Assembly: GCA_046329195.1 (NCBI GenBank)
Contig: JAXLVB010000002.1
Location: 2,418,001-2,482,000, forward strand
Reading direction: 5' to 3'
Source: JAXLVB01 sp046329195
GTDB lineage: Bacteria > Bacteroidota > Bacteroidia > Cytophagales > Spirosomataceae
Length of the DNA stretch: 64,000 nt
In this document: in pieces, positions 7,970-17,600 of the stretch
How the letters are laid out: each line of letters begins with the position of its first letter
How positions within the stretch are numbered: position 1 is the stretch's first letter
Made by a program: the position numbers and the translations under genes
The notes under the pieces: model-generated
Database searches by the model: none
Told to the model about the DNA's origin: nothing
What the model saw: only the letters and a program-made list of their open reading frames with translations

Positions 7970-10267
7970 ATGAAGGTATTAAAACAAAATCAATATAATC
8001 AAGGAGTTGGAAAGTATAAATTACTTTCTTCAACCTCAGGCGTTGGTTCAATTATTACAACAAAGCTTGGCTCATATGTTTTAATTTCAGACATTAATAA
8101 ATGGAGATTTATAAAATGGGCAAATTCTAAGATTGGAATTATCAGGACTAACTATACTGATGATAGAAAGGTGTTCGAATTAAGCAAGTCAGAAATTTCA
8201 AATAGAGGATTAGAATTTATAGATGATTTGAGATTTATCAAGTTCATTAAATCAGAGAAAAACCTTGAAAACCTAGTCTGTTTAATTGGTATACCCCATA
8301 TGGCCTTGAATGAATCTTTCAACACTCCAAACTGGAAAAATCATCCAATCAGAACTGCTTTACAAAATACAGGAGAACAATATGAAGGGGTCTCAAGCCA
8401 TTATATGATTAATGGTACTCATTTCCCAAAATGGTTTAAAAACTCTGATGGTGAGTTAAAATTGATTCGAGAATGGTTTACAATTTGGGAAAAAGAGTGT
8501 CGAAAATATCCTGACACTCTAAAACTCGATAATTTTGCTCCGCCCAGAGATGCTTCAAGTAAAAAAGCATTTATACGTGAATTGAATTCAAAAAATGAAG
8601 ATGGAAATCCTATTAAAATTAGAGAATACAAAACTCTTGAACAGACTAACTTGATTTTAATTTGTCCGAACGGTCACCTTTCAGATATTCCTTGGAGTAA
8701 TTATTTGCATTGGAAAACATTGAAATTAACACAAGGTTCAAAAGTTGAAGAAAATGGTGAGAATTTGTTTGAAATCGGACCTTGTTGCACAAATCCCAAT
8801 TTAATTTGGACTGAAAGCAAAACAAAATCTGAAGGCTATGGAAGCATTTTTATTCACTGTAACTCTTGCGGCACTGGTGATGGTGGTCGTAAGAATGGAA
8901 AGGCATTAAATGATTACAAGAGTTTTCCTAAAATAAACCTTGAAGGTATAAATAGTTTAAAGCCAAATTGTAGGGGTCAAAAACCTTGGGAATTAGATAT
9001 TGACAATCCCTCGCTTATCCCTTACGAAAATTGTTTTAAAAAGACAGGAAATAATATTCGTGAAGAAATGCAAGTAGCTTTAGTTACAGCCAACAACGTT
9101 TACTATGCGAATGGCTTTTCAAGCCTTTTTATTCCTATGCACATAGCCGAAAATAAACCTAAAGAGCTCATAGAAGCGCTAAACATTCTTGAAAAGAAGT
9201 ATACTAAATATTTTGAACGAACTGCAATAACTCGGAACGAATACTGGAGCACAAAATTTGATTTCAATGACTTTTTGATTGATAATGATATAAATCCTGA
9301 AAATGAGGCTGTATTTAAGAACCAATTAGAGTCAGAGTTTTTAAATAATGCAACTGATATTGGTAATAATGATAAACACGAAGAATACAGGTGGCAAGAA
9401 TACCGATGTTTTTCAACCCATTCATCATTGCCGAATATTACAGAGAACAAAGGGTTACGTTTTAAAGAAATATTGCTACCTAGCGAGTTAAGAAATTTCT
9501 TTAAAAAGATTCAGCAGGTAGAAGAATTAAAAGTAACTAACGTACAATTGGATTTTACAAGAGTCAAACCAAAAGAACGTATTGTAGTAAATGGCGAGGT
9601 ACAAGAATCTTCAAGTGGTCAAAATATATTTTCTATTGACTCTAAAGACTTATTTACTCTGCCGGCAAATGAAACGCTAGGAGAAGGCCTTTTCTTTGAA
9701 TTCTCAATTGACAAAATTGATAATTGGGTATCTGAAAATATAAGTGAATTAGAAAATCGATTTGGTAAATACCTTAATGCAATTCCAGATTCAAATAGTC
9801 AAGGGCTTAGCTCCAAAATGAAAATTTATAATAACAAATACAAACACTTTTTAATTCATTCCTTCTCGCATATGATGATGAGAGAGTTAGAATTTTCTTG
9901 TGGTTATCCAACAGCAAGTTTAAAAGAAAGACTATACATTTCAACGAACCCTGAAAAGCAAATGTCAGGTCTACTAATCTATACAGCAGAAGGGGCTGAA
10001 GGAAGTATGGGGGGATTGGTTTCACAAGGAGAACCTGAAAAAATTCTTGAGATCATTAAAAAAGGTCTCGAAAGATCAATTACTTGTTCTTCTGACCCAT
10101 TGTGTTGGGAGTCTGAAGGACAAGGAATATTTGACTTAAATTTATCTGCTTGTTTCTCTTGCTCTTTAGTAGCAGAAACAGCTTGCGAAGAAATGAATTT
10201 AGGGTTAGATAGACGAGTATTAGTTGATGAAAAATTTGGATACTTTTCCCTACTATTTTCAGAGTAA
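7970..10267 (+). CDS. drmB: DrmB-like DISARM protein (DUF1998)
   Basis: This 765-residue protein is the second core subunit of DISARM, which in described systems forms a complex with DrmA. The C-terminal DUF1998 region is clear: IHSFSHMMMRELEFSCGYP near residue 627, then GLLIYTAEGAEGSMGGL, and a Cys cluster (CSSDPLCWES, then LSACFSCSLVAETACEE) at about 705-740 that probably binds metal. More Cys pairs occur earlier (GPCCTNPN, HCNSCGTG near 265-300). The start is 2 bases after the last base of drmA's stop, so the pair is translated together. After its stop at 10267 comes 237 bp of AT-rich non-coding DNA and then a convergent chromosomal gene, so no drmC or methyltransferase follows. Confidence 0.88.
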   Translation: MKVLKQNQYNQGVGKYKLLSSTSGVGSIITTKLGSYVLISDINKWRFIKWANSKIGIIRTNYTDDRKVFELSKSEISNRGLEFIDDLRFIKFIKSEKNLENLVCLIGIPHMALNESFNTPNWKNHPIRTALQNTGEQYEGVSSHYMINGTHFPKWFKNSDGELKLIREWFTIWEKECRKYPDTLKLDNFAPPRDASSKKAFIRELNSKNEDGNPIKIREYKTLEQTNLILICPNGHLSDIPWSNYLHWKTLKLTQGSKVEENGENLFEIGPCCTNPNLIWTESKTKSEGYGSIFIHCNSCGTGDGGRKNGKALNDYKSFPKINLEGINSLKPNCRGQKPWELDIDNPSLIPYENCFKKTGNNIREEMQVALVTANNVYYANGFSSLFIPMHIAENKPKELIEALNILEKKYTKYFERTAITRNEYWSTKFDFNDFLIDNDINPENEAVFKNQLESEFLNNATDIGNNDKHEEYRWQEYRCFSTHSSLPNITENKGLRFKEILLPSELRNFFKKIQQVEELKVTNVQLDFTRVKPKERIVVNGEVQESSSGQNIFSIDSKDLFTLPANETLGEGLFFEFSIDKIDNWVSENISELENRFGKYLNAIPDSNSQGLSSKMKIYNNKYKHFLIHSFSHMMMRELEFSCGYPTASLKERLYISTNPEKQMSGLLIYTAEGAEGSMGGLVSQGEPEKILEIIKKGLERSITCSSDPLCWESEGQGIFDLNLSACFSCSLVAETACEEMNLGLDRRVLVDEKFGYFSLLFSE

Positions 10268-10504
10268 AATTCAAGATGAATTAGAGTAAGTACTTGAACA
10301 CATTTAGTTTATATTATTCAGCAAGCACTTTCAAGCATAAGCATTTGTTTATCAGTATTTTACGATTAACAAACAACGGTTAACTAATAACTCTTAGGTA
10401 CTTAAAATTTACAATTTTGAACTGATAATGAATTTTACTCAGTATTCTTTCATCATACAGTCTCTGTATTTCAAGATTTTACACAACTAAACAAATTTGC
10501 ACCC
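10268..10504. other. Island-to-chromosome boundary, non-coding
   Basis: These 237 bp separate the AT-rich drmAB block from a convergent gene of ordinary chromosomal composition. I see no ORF, tRNA, integrase or clear direct repeat that would mark an attachment site. The base composition shifts at about 10500, which I take as the right edge of the accessory island. Confidence 0.5.
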
Positions 10505-11488
10505 TCATGCCCCTTCATTCACCAAGATAATCTTGCCAATATGGTGGCTGCTTTCCATCAGGGCGTGTGCTTGGCTGGCTTCGGCAAGAGGAAAGGTGGC
10601 GTAAACCAATGATTTGAACTGTCCATGTTGGAGCAATGGCCATACCTGTTGCTGTACTTCGGCTGCTAAGGCTGCTTTAAAAGCTATTTCCCTGCTCCGT
10701 AGCGTGCTGCCTGTCACGGTGATTCGCTTGAGCATCATTTTCATGATGGGCAGCACTACTTCGTTACCCTGCATGGCATTGATATAGACCAAGCGGCCAT
10801 CGGGGCGCAGTATAGAGAGGTTTTTACCAAAATACTCCCCTCCTACCATGTCTAATATCACATCTACGCCTGTGCTGGCTACTACCTGCTCAAAATCAGT
10901 GGTTTTGTAGTTAATGTATTGATCGGCGCCCAAGTCGAGACAAGCTTGGCCCTTGTCATCGGAGCCGACTGTTACGATGACCTCAGCGCCAAAAGCCTTG
11001 GCCAGTTGGATAGCCGTAACACCAATGCCACTACTACCACCGTGTACCAATAAGGTTTCGCCAGCTTTGAGTTGTCCTCGCTGAAACACGTTATGCCAAA
11101 CGGTAAAGACCGTTTCGGGCAGGCCAGCAGCTTCACTAAAACTAACTCCTGACGGAATAGCCAAGCACTGACCTGCGGGTGCTGCCACCATTTCGGCATA
11201 GCCACCGCCTGCCAATAAGGCACAAACGGCATCGCCCACCTTCCATTGCGTCACGTTGGCGCCACAGTCCACCACAACTCCAGCCACTTCTAAGCCCAAG
11301 ATGTCTGGTGGAGCACCCGCCGGAGCAGGGTATCGGCCCTGCCGTTGCATAATGTCGGGGCGGTTTACGCCAGCAGCTTTTACGTGGATTAACACCTCCT
11401 CGGCACCACAAACGGGTGTGGGGCGTTCTCGTACTTGCAAAACGGAGGGGTCGCCATACGAGGTAACAACTACTGCTTTCATGTTCAA
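10505..11488 (-). CDS. NAD(P)H:quinone oxidoreductase, zinc-free MDR family
   Basis: This 327-residue medium-chain dehydrogenase/reductase of the quinone-oxidoreductase type (close in pattern to the PIG3/TP53I3 branch) is expected to reduce quinones or enones with NADPH in the cytoplasm. The N-terminal GroES-like part reads AAGVNRPDIMQRQGRYP; the nucleotide-binding motif ETLLVHGGSSGIGVTAIQLA lies near residue 145; and the zinc-binding cysteines of alcohol dehydrogenases are absent. It starts ATG AAC ATG at 11488; starting at the second ATG would remove only two residues. It is followed on the same strand by nothing coupled and lies 7 bp from the Asp-box protein upstream, so the two may share a transcript. 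Confidence 0.88.
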   Translation of the reverse strand: MNMKAVVVTSYGDPSVLQVRERPTPVCGAEEVLIHVKAAGVNRPDIMQRQGRYPAPAGAPPDILGLEVAGVVVDCGANVTQWKVGDAVCALLAGGGYAEMVAAPAGQCLAIPSGVSFSEAAGLPETVFTVWHNVFQRGQLKAGETLLVHGGSSGIGVTAIQLAKAFGAEVIVTVGSDDKGQACLDLGADQYINYKTTDFEQVVASTGVDVILDMVGGEYFGKNLSILRPDGRLVYINAMQGNEVVLPIMKMMLKRITVTGSTLRSREIAFKAALAAEVQQQVWPLLQHGQFKSLVYATFPLAEASQAHALMESSHHIGKIILVNEGA

Positions 11489-11495
11489 CGGTTTT

Positions 11496-14400
11496 CTACT
11501 TCTCGCCTCCCATTTGCACCATGAGGCTTTTATTTTTCTTTTGCAACAAGCTGTTGAGTTTAGGGAGGTTTACTTTAAGCAAATTATCATACGAGGTCTG
11601 TACTTGTTGGAGCCGCTCGTTGAGCAGCTGAAACACTTCTTGTTGCTGGTTAGTAGGCTTAAAATCCGCTCCGTTAGAGCCAATATCGCTCGCCAAAGCC
11701 GATAGCCGCTCAAACACCTGCACCGGATTGCGAAAGGCATCTTCTCGGGCTCCAGTCAGGTTCACATCGTATAACTGCGCCGACAGGTTAGTGGCCTGCT
11801 TCTCAAACTCTTGTGCTACGGGTAGCAGTTTTTTATCAGTAAGTTGGGGAAGTATCTCGCCTATCTGCTTGCGGTATTCTTCTAAGCTATTAATCATCCG
11901 AACCGCCTGATTCATCGCATCCCGAATCTTCAAACTAAAAGCCACTTGTGCCTCAATATCGGCCTGAGTCCCCACAGAATACGGGTCCTTTATCAGGGCG
12001 AAAGGTTGGGTAAAGGTTCGTCCATCTACTTCGATGCTTGCGGTATAGTTGCCCGGTACTGCCTTGGGACCCAATTGTCCCATCATCAAATCCAAGTCCC
12101 ATGTCACCAGAGGACGTGTACCTTCTTTATCAAACGTCACCCAATTTTTGCCGGGAGGCAAGGTACGGAGTTTGGGCTTTTCAGGGGCTTCGTGACGCAA
12201 ATCCCAAAAGAGGCGATTAATCCCTTTTTTGTTATTTACTTCAAGTGTACGAATAGGCTGTCCATCTTTCAAGATTTTGATTTTGAGCGATTTAGCTAAT
12301 GTATCTTTCAAGAAAACATGCAATGGCACGCCATACGGCACATTCTGTCCATCCGAAAAGCTACGTGCAGTATGTTCGTTCTCCGTATCTTGAAAACGGT
12401 ACGAATTCCGTACAGGCAGCAGGGCCACTGCTTCGGTAGGGGGTTGACTTAAATAGGATCTTACAGCTGCCAAATCATCTAAAATCCAGAAGCCTCGCCC
12501 ATAAGTTGCTACCACCAAATCATCAAAATTTTTCTGGATTTCGAGCCAATAGACGGGTGCGGGTGGCATGTTGAGTTTGAGCGAAGTCCATGTTTTGCCC
12601 TCGTCGGGCGACACGTACAGACAATTGTCCGTACCTGCATAAAGCATTCCCTTTTGCTTAGGGTCTTCTTTGACCACGTGTACAAAACTCAATCGGCTTT
12701 TAGGAATACCGTCACTGATTTTTTTCCAGGTTTTCCCATAATCTGTTGTTTTAAAAATGTAAGGGTCAAAATCGCCCATTTGGTGCAGGTCCACGCTGAT
12801 GTAGGCCATACCCGCCTCAAACCGAGAAGGTTCGATGTTAGCAATAGTACCCCAAGGAGGCATGTTGATATTTTTGGTCAGATTTTCCCAGTTTTTGCCT
12901 CCATCTCGGCTGAGTTGTACTTGGCCGTCGTTGGTACCTACCCAAATCAAGTCTTTCTGGATGGGTGATTCTTCAATGGCAAACAGCACACAGCCGTCAA
13001 ACGTCATCAGGTTGTCAATGGCTACGCCGCCAGAGCTTTGCTGGTGGCTCTTGTCGTTGGTCGTTAAGTCGGGGCTAATTACTTGCCAACTTTGTCCAAA
13101 ATCATCGGATTTATGGACAAACTGACTACCCACATACACCCGATGTGGAGTGTGTGGTGAAAAACTAAGCGGAAAATTCCAATGCCAACGATACCGCAAC
13201 TCACCAGGTTTCCAGCCATAAGCAGCCTCGGGCCAAACCCGCACGTCACGAGCATGACCTGTTCGGCGGTCGTACACGTCTAGGCCACCATCATAGCAAC
13301 CTGAAAACACGATGTTACTATCAAAAGGGTCGGGTTTGGCAAAACCACTCTCGCAGCCACCTACGCTTTTCCAAAGGCTTAGCGGAAAGCCTCCACCTGC
13401 CAAGTTTTGACTGGGGGCCATGTACGAATACCCATCTTGACGATTACCATAGACATGATACGGCACGTCGTTGTCCACCGCCACGTGGTACATTTGGGCA
13501 ATGGGCAATACCACCGACTGAAACGTCTTGCCTCGGTTGAGGGTAATGCTGGCACAACCGTCGTGAGCCACCATGTAGCGGTTTGGGTTTATAGGGTCAA
13601 ACCACATGTCGTGATTGTCACCACCAGCACTCCAGCCGGGTCTGGGGTCCCAAGTCTTGCCACCATCAAACGAGTGCCCAAAGCGAACACAGGTATAGAA
13701 AATCTCATTAGGGTTATCGGGCATTACGGCAATCCGAGTGTAATAGGGAGCTCGTTCGGCCATGCTGTGGTCGTTGGACATCAGTTTCCACGACTCGCCA
13801 CCATCTTCGGAGCGATACAAGGCAGGGCTACTGGCTTCAAACAAGGCATATACTACCTTAGGATTGCTGGGTGCTACGGCTACGGCCACTTTACCAACAG
13901 GGGTATTAGCTCCACCGGGTAACCCCTTGACGTTGAGTGGCTCCCACGTAGTACCTCCATCTTTAGAACGGTAAATTCCACCGCCTGCACCACCACTGTT
14001 CAGCCCCCATGTATTGATGCTAACTTGCCACATGGCCGCATACAAAATAGAAGGATTGGTAGGGTCAATAGCCAAGTCCGCAGCGCCTGTTTGGTCGTTC
14101 ACAAACAGAACTCGCTCCCACGTAGTGCCCCCGTCTTGAGTTCGATATACCCCCCTTTCGGCTTGTGGACCGTACAGATGCCCCATTGCGCAGGCATAAA
14201 CAATATTGGGGTTAGTAGGATGTACAACTACTCGGCCAATGCGGCCTGTCAGTTCGAGGCCTTTATTTTTCCATGTTTTTCCAGCATCGGTTGACTTATA
14301 AATGCCATTGCCCAAGGAGTGTGCTGGGCGTATCACAAAAGTTTCGCCTGTACCAGCCCAGACTTGCTTAGGGTCTGAGGGAGCCAGAGCCAGTGAGCCA

Positions 14401-14645
14401 ATAGACGATACTTCTTGGTCATCAAAAATCGGTCGCCACGATACCCCACCATCTTCGGTTTTGAAAATACCACCCGAAGCCGCCCCAATGTACGTTACCT
14501 GCGGATTGCCCGGCTCGCCCGCAATAGCAATGGCTCGGTTTCCGTCGGGGCCAATGTGCCGATACTTGAGTTGATTTAAAGCAGACGGGTTGATTTGCGC
14601 CCACACAGTGAGGGAGCAAAGCCATAGAAATATAAGATAACGCAT
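11496..14645 (-). CDS. Secreted Asp-box (BNR/sortilin-like) beta-propeller protein
   Basis: This protein of about 1049 residues starts at the ATG at 14645, which gives the signal peptide MRYLIFLWLCSLTVWAQ; a longer frame to 14738 adds a non-signal leader and is unlikely. About ten Asp-box motifs of the form S/TxDxGxTW are spread over the first 700 residues (TEDGGVSW, STDAGKTW, TQDGGTTW, SKDGGTTW, SEDGGESW, SFDGGKTW, SRDGGKNW, TTDYGKTW, SPDEGKTW), the mark of VPS10/sialidase-type propellers. The C-terminal 300 residues look like an Ig-like stretch plus a helical tail. Such proteins are common, exported and mostly of unknown ligand in Bacteroidota. I see no catalytic set that would make it a glycosidase. 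Confidence 0.85.
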   Translation of the reverse strand: MRYLIFLWLCSLTVWAQINPSALNQLKYRHIGPDGNRAIAIAGEPGNPQVTYIGAASGGIFKTEDGGVSWRPIFDDQEVSSIGSLALAPSDPKQVWAGTGETFVIRPAHSLGNGIYKSTDAGKTWKNKGLELTGRIGRVVVHPTNPNIVYACAMGHLYGPQAERGVYRTQDGGTTWERVLFVNDQTGAADLAIDPTNPSILYAAMWQVSINTWGLNSGGAGGGIYRSKDGGTTWEPLNVKGLPGGANTPVGKVAVAVAPSNPKVVYALFEASSPALYRSEDGGESWKLMSNDHSMAERAPYYTRIAVMPDNPNEIFYTCVRFGHSFDGGKTWDPRPGWSAGGDNHDMWFDPINPNRYMVAHDGCASITLNRGKTFQSVVLPIAQMYHVAVDNDVPYHVYGNRQDGYSYMAPSQNLAGGGFPLSLWKSVGGCESGFAKPDPFDSNIVFSGCYDGGLDVYDRRTGHARDVRVWPEAAYGWKPGELRYRWHWNFPLSFSPHTPHRVYVGSQFVHKSDDFGQSWQVISPDLTTNDKSHQQSSGGVAIDNLMTFDGCVLFAIEESPIQKDLIWVGTNDGQVQLSRDGGKNWENLTKNINMPPWGTIANIEPSRFEAGMAYISVDLHQMGDFDPYIFKTTDYGKTWKKISDGIPKSRLSFVHVVKEDPKQKGMLYAGTDNCLYVSPDEGKTWTSLKLNMPPAPVYWLEIQKNFDDLVVATYGRGFWILDDLAAVRSYLSQPPTEAVALLPVRNSYRFQDTENEHTARSFSDGQNVPYGVPLHVFLKDTLAKSLKIKILKDGQPIRTLEVNNKKGINRLFWDLRHEAPEKPKLRTLPPGKNWVTFDKEGTRPLVTWDLDLMMGQLGPKAVPGNYTASIEVDGRTFTQPFALIKDPYSVGTQADIEAQVAFSLKIRDAMNQAVRMINSLEEYRKQIGEILPQLTDKKLLPVAQEFEKQATNLSAQLYDVNLTGAREDAFRNPVQVFERLSALASDIGSNGADFKPTNQQQEVFQLLNERLQQVQTSYDNLLKVNLPKLNSLLQKKNKSLMVQMGGEK

Positions 14646-14804
14646 AGCAAAGTGGGTTAAGGATATAGTATCTGCTAAGATAAAAAGAATAGTGTTCAGT
14701 ACATACTTGTTATGGGTTAATCGTTGTTGGATTACCATAAGACGCTCCTAATCAACACCATACAATCCAGAGATTGCAAACCATTCGCCTTGGCTAAGGC
14801 ATTC

Positions 14805-15863
14805 TCAAATCACCTGAAAACCATGCACATACGGGTCTTCGTCATCAAAGATGATATGGTTGTAGCCATGAATGATTGCCCAACCCTCAATGCTGGGTAC
14901 AATGGCGGTTTGTCCTGTACCAAAAGCATCTGGAATCACTTCTTCAACTCGACCGATGAACTTAGAACCGATGATACTTTCGTGAATAAAAGCCTCTCCT
15001 TGTTGTAGTTGGCCTTTGGCAAAACGCTGCGCTAACCGAGCCGAAGTACCCGTACCACATGGCGATCGGTCAATGGCTTTGTCGCCATAAAAAACCGCAT
15101 TTCGCCCCGATGAGGTAGGGTCAAGGGGCTCGCCAGTCCATTGAATATGGCTGAGTCCATTGATTGTAGCGTTTTCAGGATGGACAAACGTATATTTCTC
15201 ATTCATGCGCTGACGCATTACTCTAGCCCAAGCAATGAGTTGCTCGGCCTTGAAGTGCTGAAGCCCCGAAAAGTTGGCTTGAGGTTCTACAATCGCATAA
15301 AAATTTCCACCATAAGCTACATCCACCATCAGTTCGCCTAGATCGGGACATTCTACGCTCAGGTTTGCGGCGGCTAAATACGATTTTACGTTCGTAATTT
15401 TCACCGATTTTACCTTCTTGCCTTCTTGCTTATACTCAGCAATCACCAACCCTGCGGGCACTTCTAGGCGCAAAACCCCTTCCGTTTTGGGCGTAACCAG
15501 CCCCTCTTCTATCGCTACGGTCACTGTGCCAATGGTGCCATGACCGCACATCGGCAAGCAGCCTGACGTTTCGATAAACAAGATGCCGACATCGTTGGCA
15601 GGGTCAGTGGGTGGATAGAGAATACTACCGGACATCATGTCGTGGCCACGGGGTTCAAACATAAGCCCTTGCCGAATCCAATCAAATTCTCGCAAGAAAT
15701 GCTGGCGTTTTTCACTCATGGTTGCCCCCACCAAGTGTGGAATGCTCCCACCCGTTACTACCCGCACCGGATTGCCGCAAGTGTGGGCATCAATACAAAA
15801 GAAAGATTTTTTAGCCAATGGAATAAAAGATGATTTTTCACAAAAATAGCGAATAAGTACCAT
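14805..15863 (-). CDS. 4-hydroxyproline 2-epimerase (proline racemase family)
   Basis: This 352-residue member of the proline racemase fold interconverts trans-4-hydroxy-L-proline and cis-4-hydroxy-D-proline using two cysteines. Both are visible: C106 in LPMCGHGT and C269 in DRSPCGTGTS. The family's N-terminal IDAHTCGNPVRVV is present. The ATG at 15863 gives 15 residues more than usual; an in-frame TTG at 15818 would start at LAKKSFFCIDAH and match the usual length of about 335, so the true start is open. An AGAGG lies about ten bases before the ATG. The DapA-fold deaminase and semialdehyde dehydrogenase at 18.3-20.9 kb on the same strand fit the next steps of hydroxyproline breakdown. Confidence 0.87.
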   Translation of the reverse strand: MVLIRYFCEKSSFIPLAKKSFFCIDAHTCGNPVRVVTGGSIPHLVGATMSEKRQHFLREFDWIRQGLMFEPRGHDMMSGSILYPPTDPANDVGILFIETSGCLPMCGHGTIGTVTVAIEEGLVTPKTEGVLRLEVPAGLVIAEYKQEGKKVKSVKITNVKSYLAAANLSVECPDLGELMVDVAYGGNFYAIVEPQANFSGLQHFKAEQLIAWARVMRQRMNEKYTFVHPENATINGLSHIQWTGEPLDPTSSGRNAVFYGDKAIDRSPCGTGTSARLAQRFAKGQLQQGEAFIHESIIGSKFIGRVEEVIPDAFGTGQTAIVPSIEGWAIIHGYNHIIFDDEDPYVHGFQVI

Positions 15864-15972
15864 CTATCGAACACCTCTAAGCCACTACCTAACCGTATAA
15901 TAAGTCAGTGTTTAGAAAAAGAGTGGTTTCGATAATTTTTATAGTATTTTCGAGAAAAAATAGCACGAAACT

Positions 15973-17535
15973 ATGTATTACCTTACCCAAAGTCTCCATC
16001 GTAACGCCCAAATTGCGGGCAATAAACTATCCACAATTTATTTGAACCGCCAACGCACTTGGGTCGAAACCAAGGACCGAGTGGCTCGGTTAGCGGGGGC
16101 ATTACATTCGTTAGACATTAAGCCCGACGACCGAGTCGCTATTTTGGCACTCAATTCGGACCGTTACTTGGAATATTACTTTGCCACTTGGTGGGCGGGT
16201 GCTGCGGTAGTACCGATGAATGTGCGCTGGTCGGTGGCCGAAAACGCCTATTCGTTGAGAGATTCTGGTGCCGAAGTGCTGTTGGTGGACGATGTTTTTG
16301 CCAAAATGGTTCCTGCCATTCGTCCCGAATGTCCAGCGCTCAAGCACGTGGTTTTTACAGGAGAAGGAACCCTGCCTGAAGGAATGCTCGACTATGAAAC
16401 CTTGGTTGCTTCGGCGCAATCGGTGGACGACGCCTATCGCCACGACAAGCAACTGGCAGGTATTTTTTATACGGGCGGCACCACGGGTTTTCCGAAAGGA
16501 GCCATGCTCACACACCAAAGTATGCTATCGAGTGCGTATGCGGTAGGGATGGAGATGAAAGCCAACGCCGACTGCCGTTACTTGCACGCCGCACCGATGT
16601 TTCACCTGGCCGATGGTGCAGGTAGCAATGCTATCTCTATCGTGGGTGCAGCACACGTAATGGTACCGATGTTTACACCCGACGGGGTGCTCAACATCAT
16701 TCAAACGCATCGGGTGACGCATTCGGTGCTGGTGCCAACCATGATTAAGATGATTATTGACCTACCGACGTTTGGCCAATACGATGTTTCGTCTATGAAA
16801 ACAATTCTCTATGGAGCTTCGCCTATTGCCGAAAGTACGCTGATTGAAGCCATGCAGAAGTTTCCTAACACTCAATTTATGCAAGGATATGGGCAAACGG
16901 AGCTGTCGCCCATTGTGACGATTTTACCTGCCGAATACCACGTGTTAGAAGGGGAGAAAGCTGGAAAGCTCCGTTCGGCAGGTCGAGCTACCTACTGTGC
17001 TCAGGTGACGGTTCGGGACGAAGATGGCAACGAAGTGCCGCAAGGGCACATAGGCGAAATTGCCGTAAAGGGCCCTAACATGATGCTCGGTTATTGGAAC
17101 AAGCCCGAGGAGTCGGCCAAGGTACTCAAAGGCGGTTGGCTTTACACCGGCGATGGGGGCTATATGGATGCCGACGGGTTTGTATTTATTGTGGACCGCA
17201 TGAAAGACATGATTGTAACAGGCGGCGAAAACGTGTACTCTACCGAGGTCGAAAATGCGCTCATGGCTCATCCTGCGGTAAGTCAGGCGGTAGTGATTGG
17301 GATTCCAAGCGACGAATGGGGGGAGGCGGTCCATGCCTTCGTCATTCTAAGACCCGATGTACAAACTATTGAAAACGAACTAATTGAACATTGCAAAAGC
17401 CTCATTGCCAACTACAAATGTCCTCGAAGTATTACTTTTCGTAACGAACCCTTTCCCTTGTCTGGTGCTGGAAAAATCTTGAAACGTGAATTACGAGCTC
17501 CCTTTTGGGAAGGAAAAACTCGAATGGTGAATTAA
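15973..17535 (+). CDS. Acyl-CoA synthetase (class I adenylate-forming)
   Basis: This 520-residue AMP-forming ligase of the fatty-acid:CoA type activates a carboxylate as acyl-adenylate and transfers it to CoA. Motifs: the phosphate-binding loop GIFYTGGTTGFPKGAMLTH near residue 165, YGQTELSPIV near 315, LYTGDGGYMDADGFVFIVDR near 395 with MIVTGGENVYSTEVEN, and the catalytic lysine in SGAGKILKRELR near 505. Substrate cannot be told from sequence alone; medium- or long-chain fatty acid is the usual assignment. It is divergent from the epimerase and separated by 109 bp, so a shared regulatory region is possible, but a pathway link to hydroxyproline is not evident. Confidence 0.88.
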   Translation: MYYLTQSLHRNAQIAGNKLSTIYLNRQRTWVETKDRVARLAGALHSLDIKPDDRVAILALNSDRYLEYYFATWWAGAAVVPMNVRWSVAENAYSLRDSGAEVLLVDDVFAKMVPAIRPECPALKHVVFTGEGTLPEGMLDYETLVASAQSVDDAYRHDKQLAGIFYTGGTTGFPKGAMLTHQSMLSSAYAVGMEMKANADCRYLHAAPMFHLADGAGSNAISIVGAAHVMVPMFTPDGVLNIIQTHRVTHSVLVPTMIKMIIDLPTFGQYDVSSMKTILYGASPIAESTLIEAMQKFPNTQFMQGYGQTELSPIVTILPAEYHVLEGEKAGKLRSAGRATYCAQVTVRDEDGNEVPQGHIGEIAVKGPNMMLGYWNKPEESAKVLKGGWLYTGDGGYMDADGFVFIVDRMKDMIVTGGENVYSTEVENALMAHPAVSQAVVIGIPSDEWGEAVHAFVILRPDVQTIENELIEHCKSLIANYKCPRSITFRNEPFPLSGAGKILKRELRAPFWEGKTRMVN

Positions 17536-17600
17536 GAAATCACGGGCAAGTATTTAGACAGGGCTGCCTCAACGTGAGACCATTTCATCATCGGAGGGGA

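Noticed and set aside
14646..14738. N-terminal extension of the Asp-box protein
   Set aside because: Starting at 14738 would bury the signal peptide 31 residues inside the protein; the ATG at 14645 gives a standard signal.
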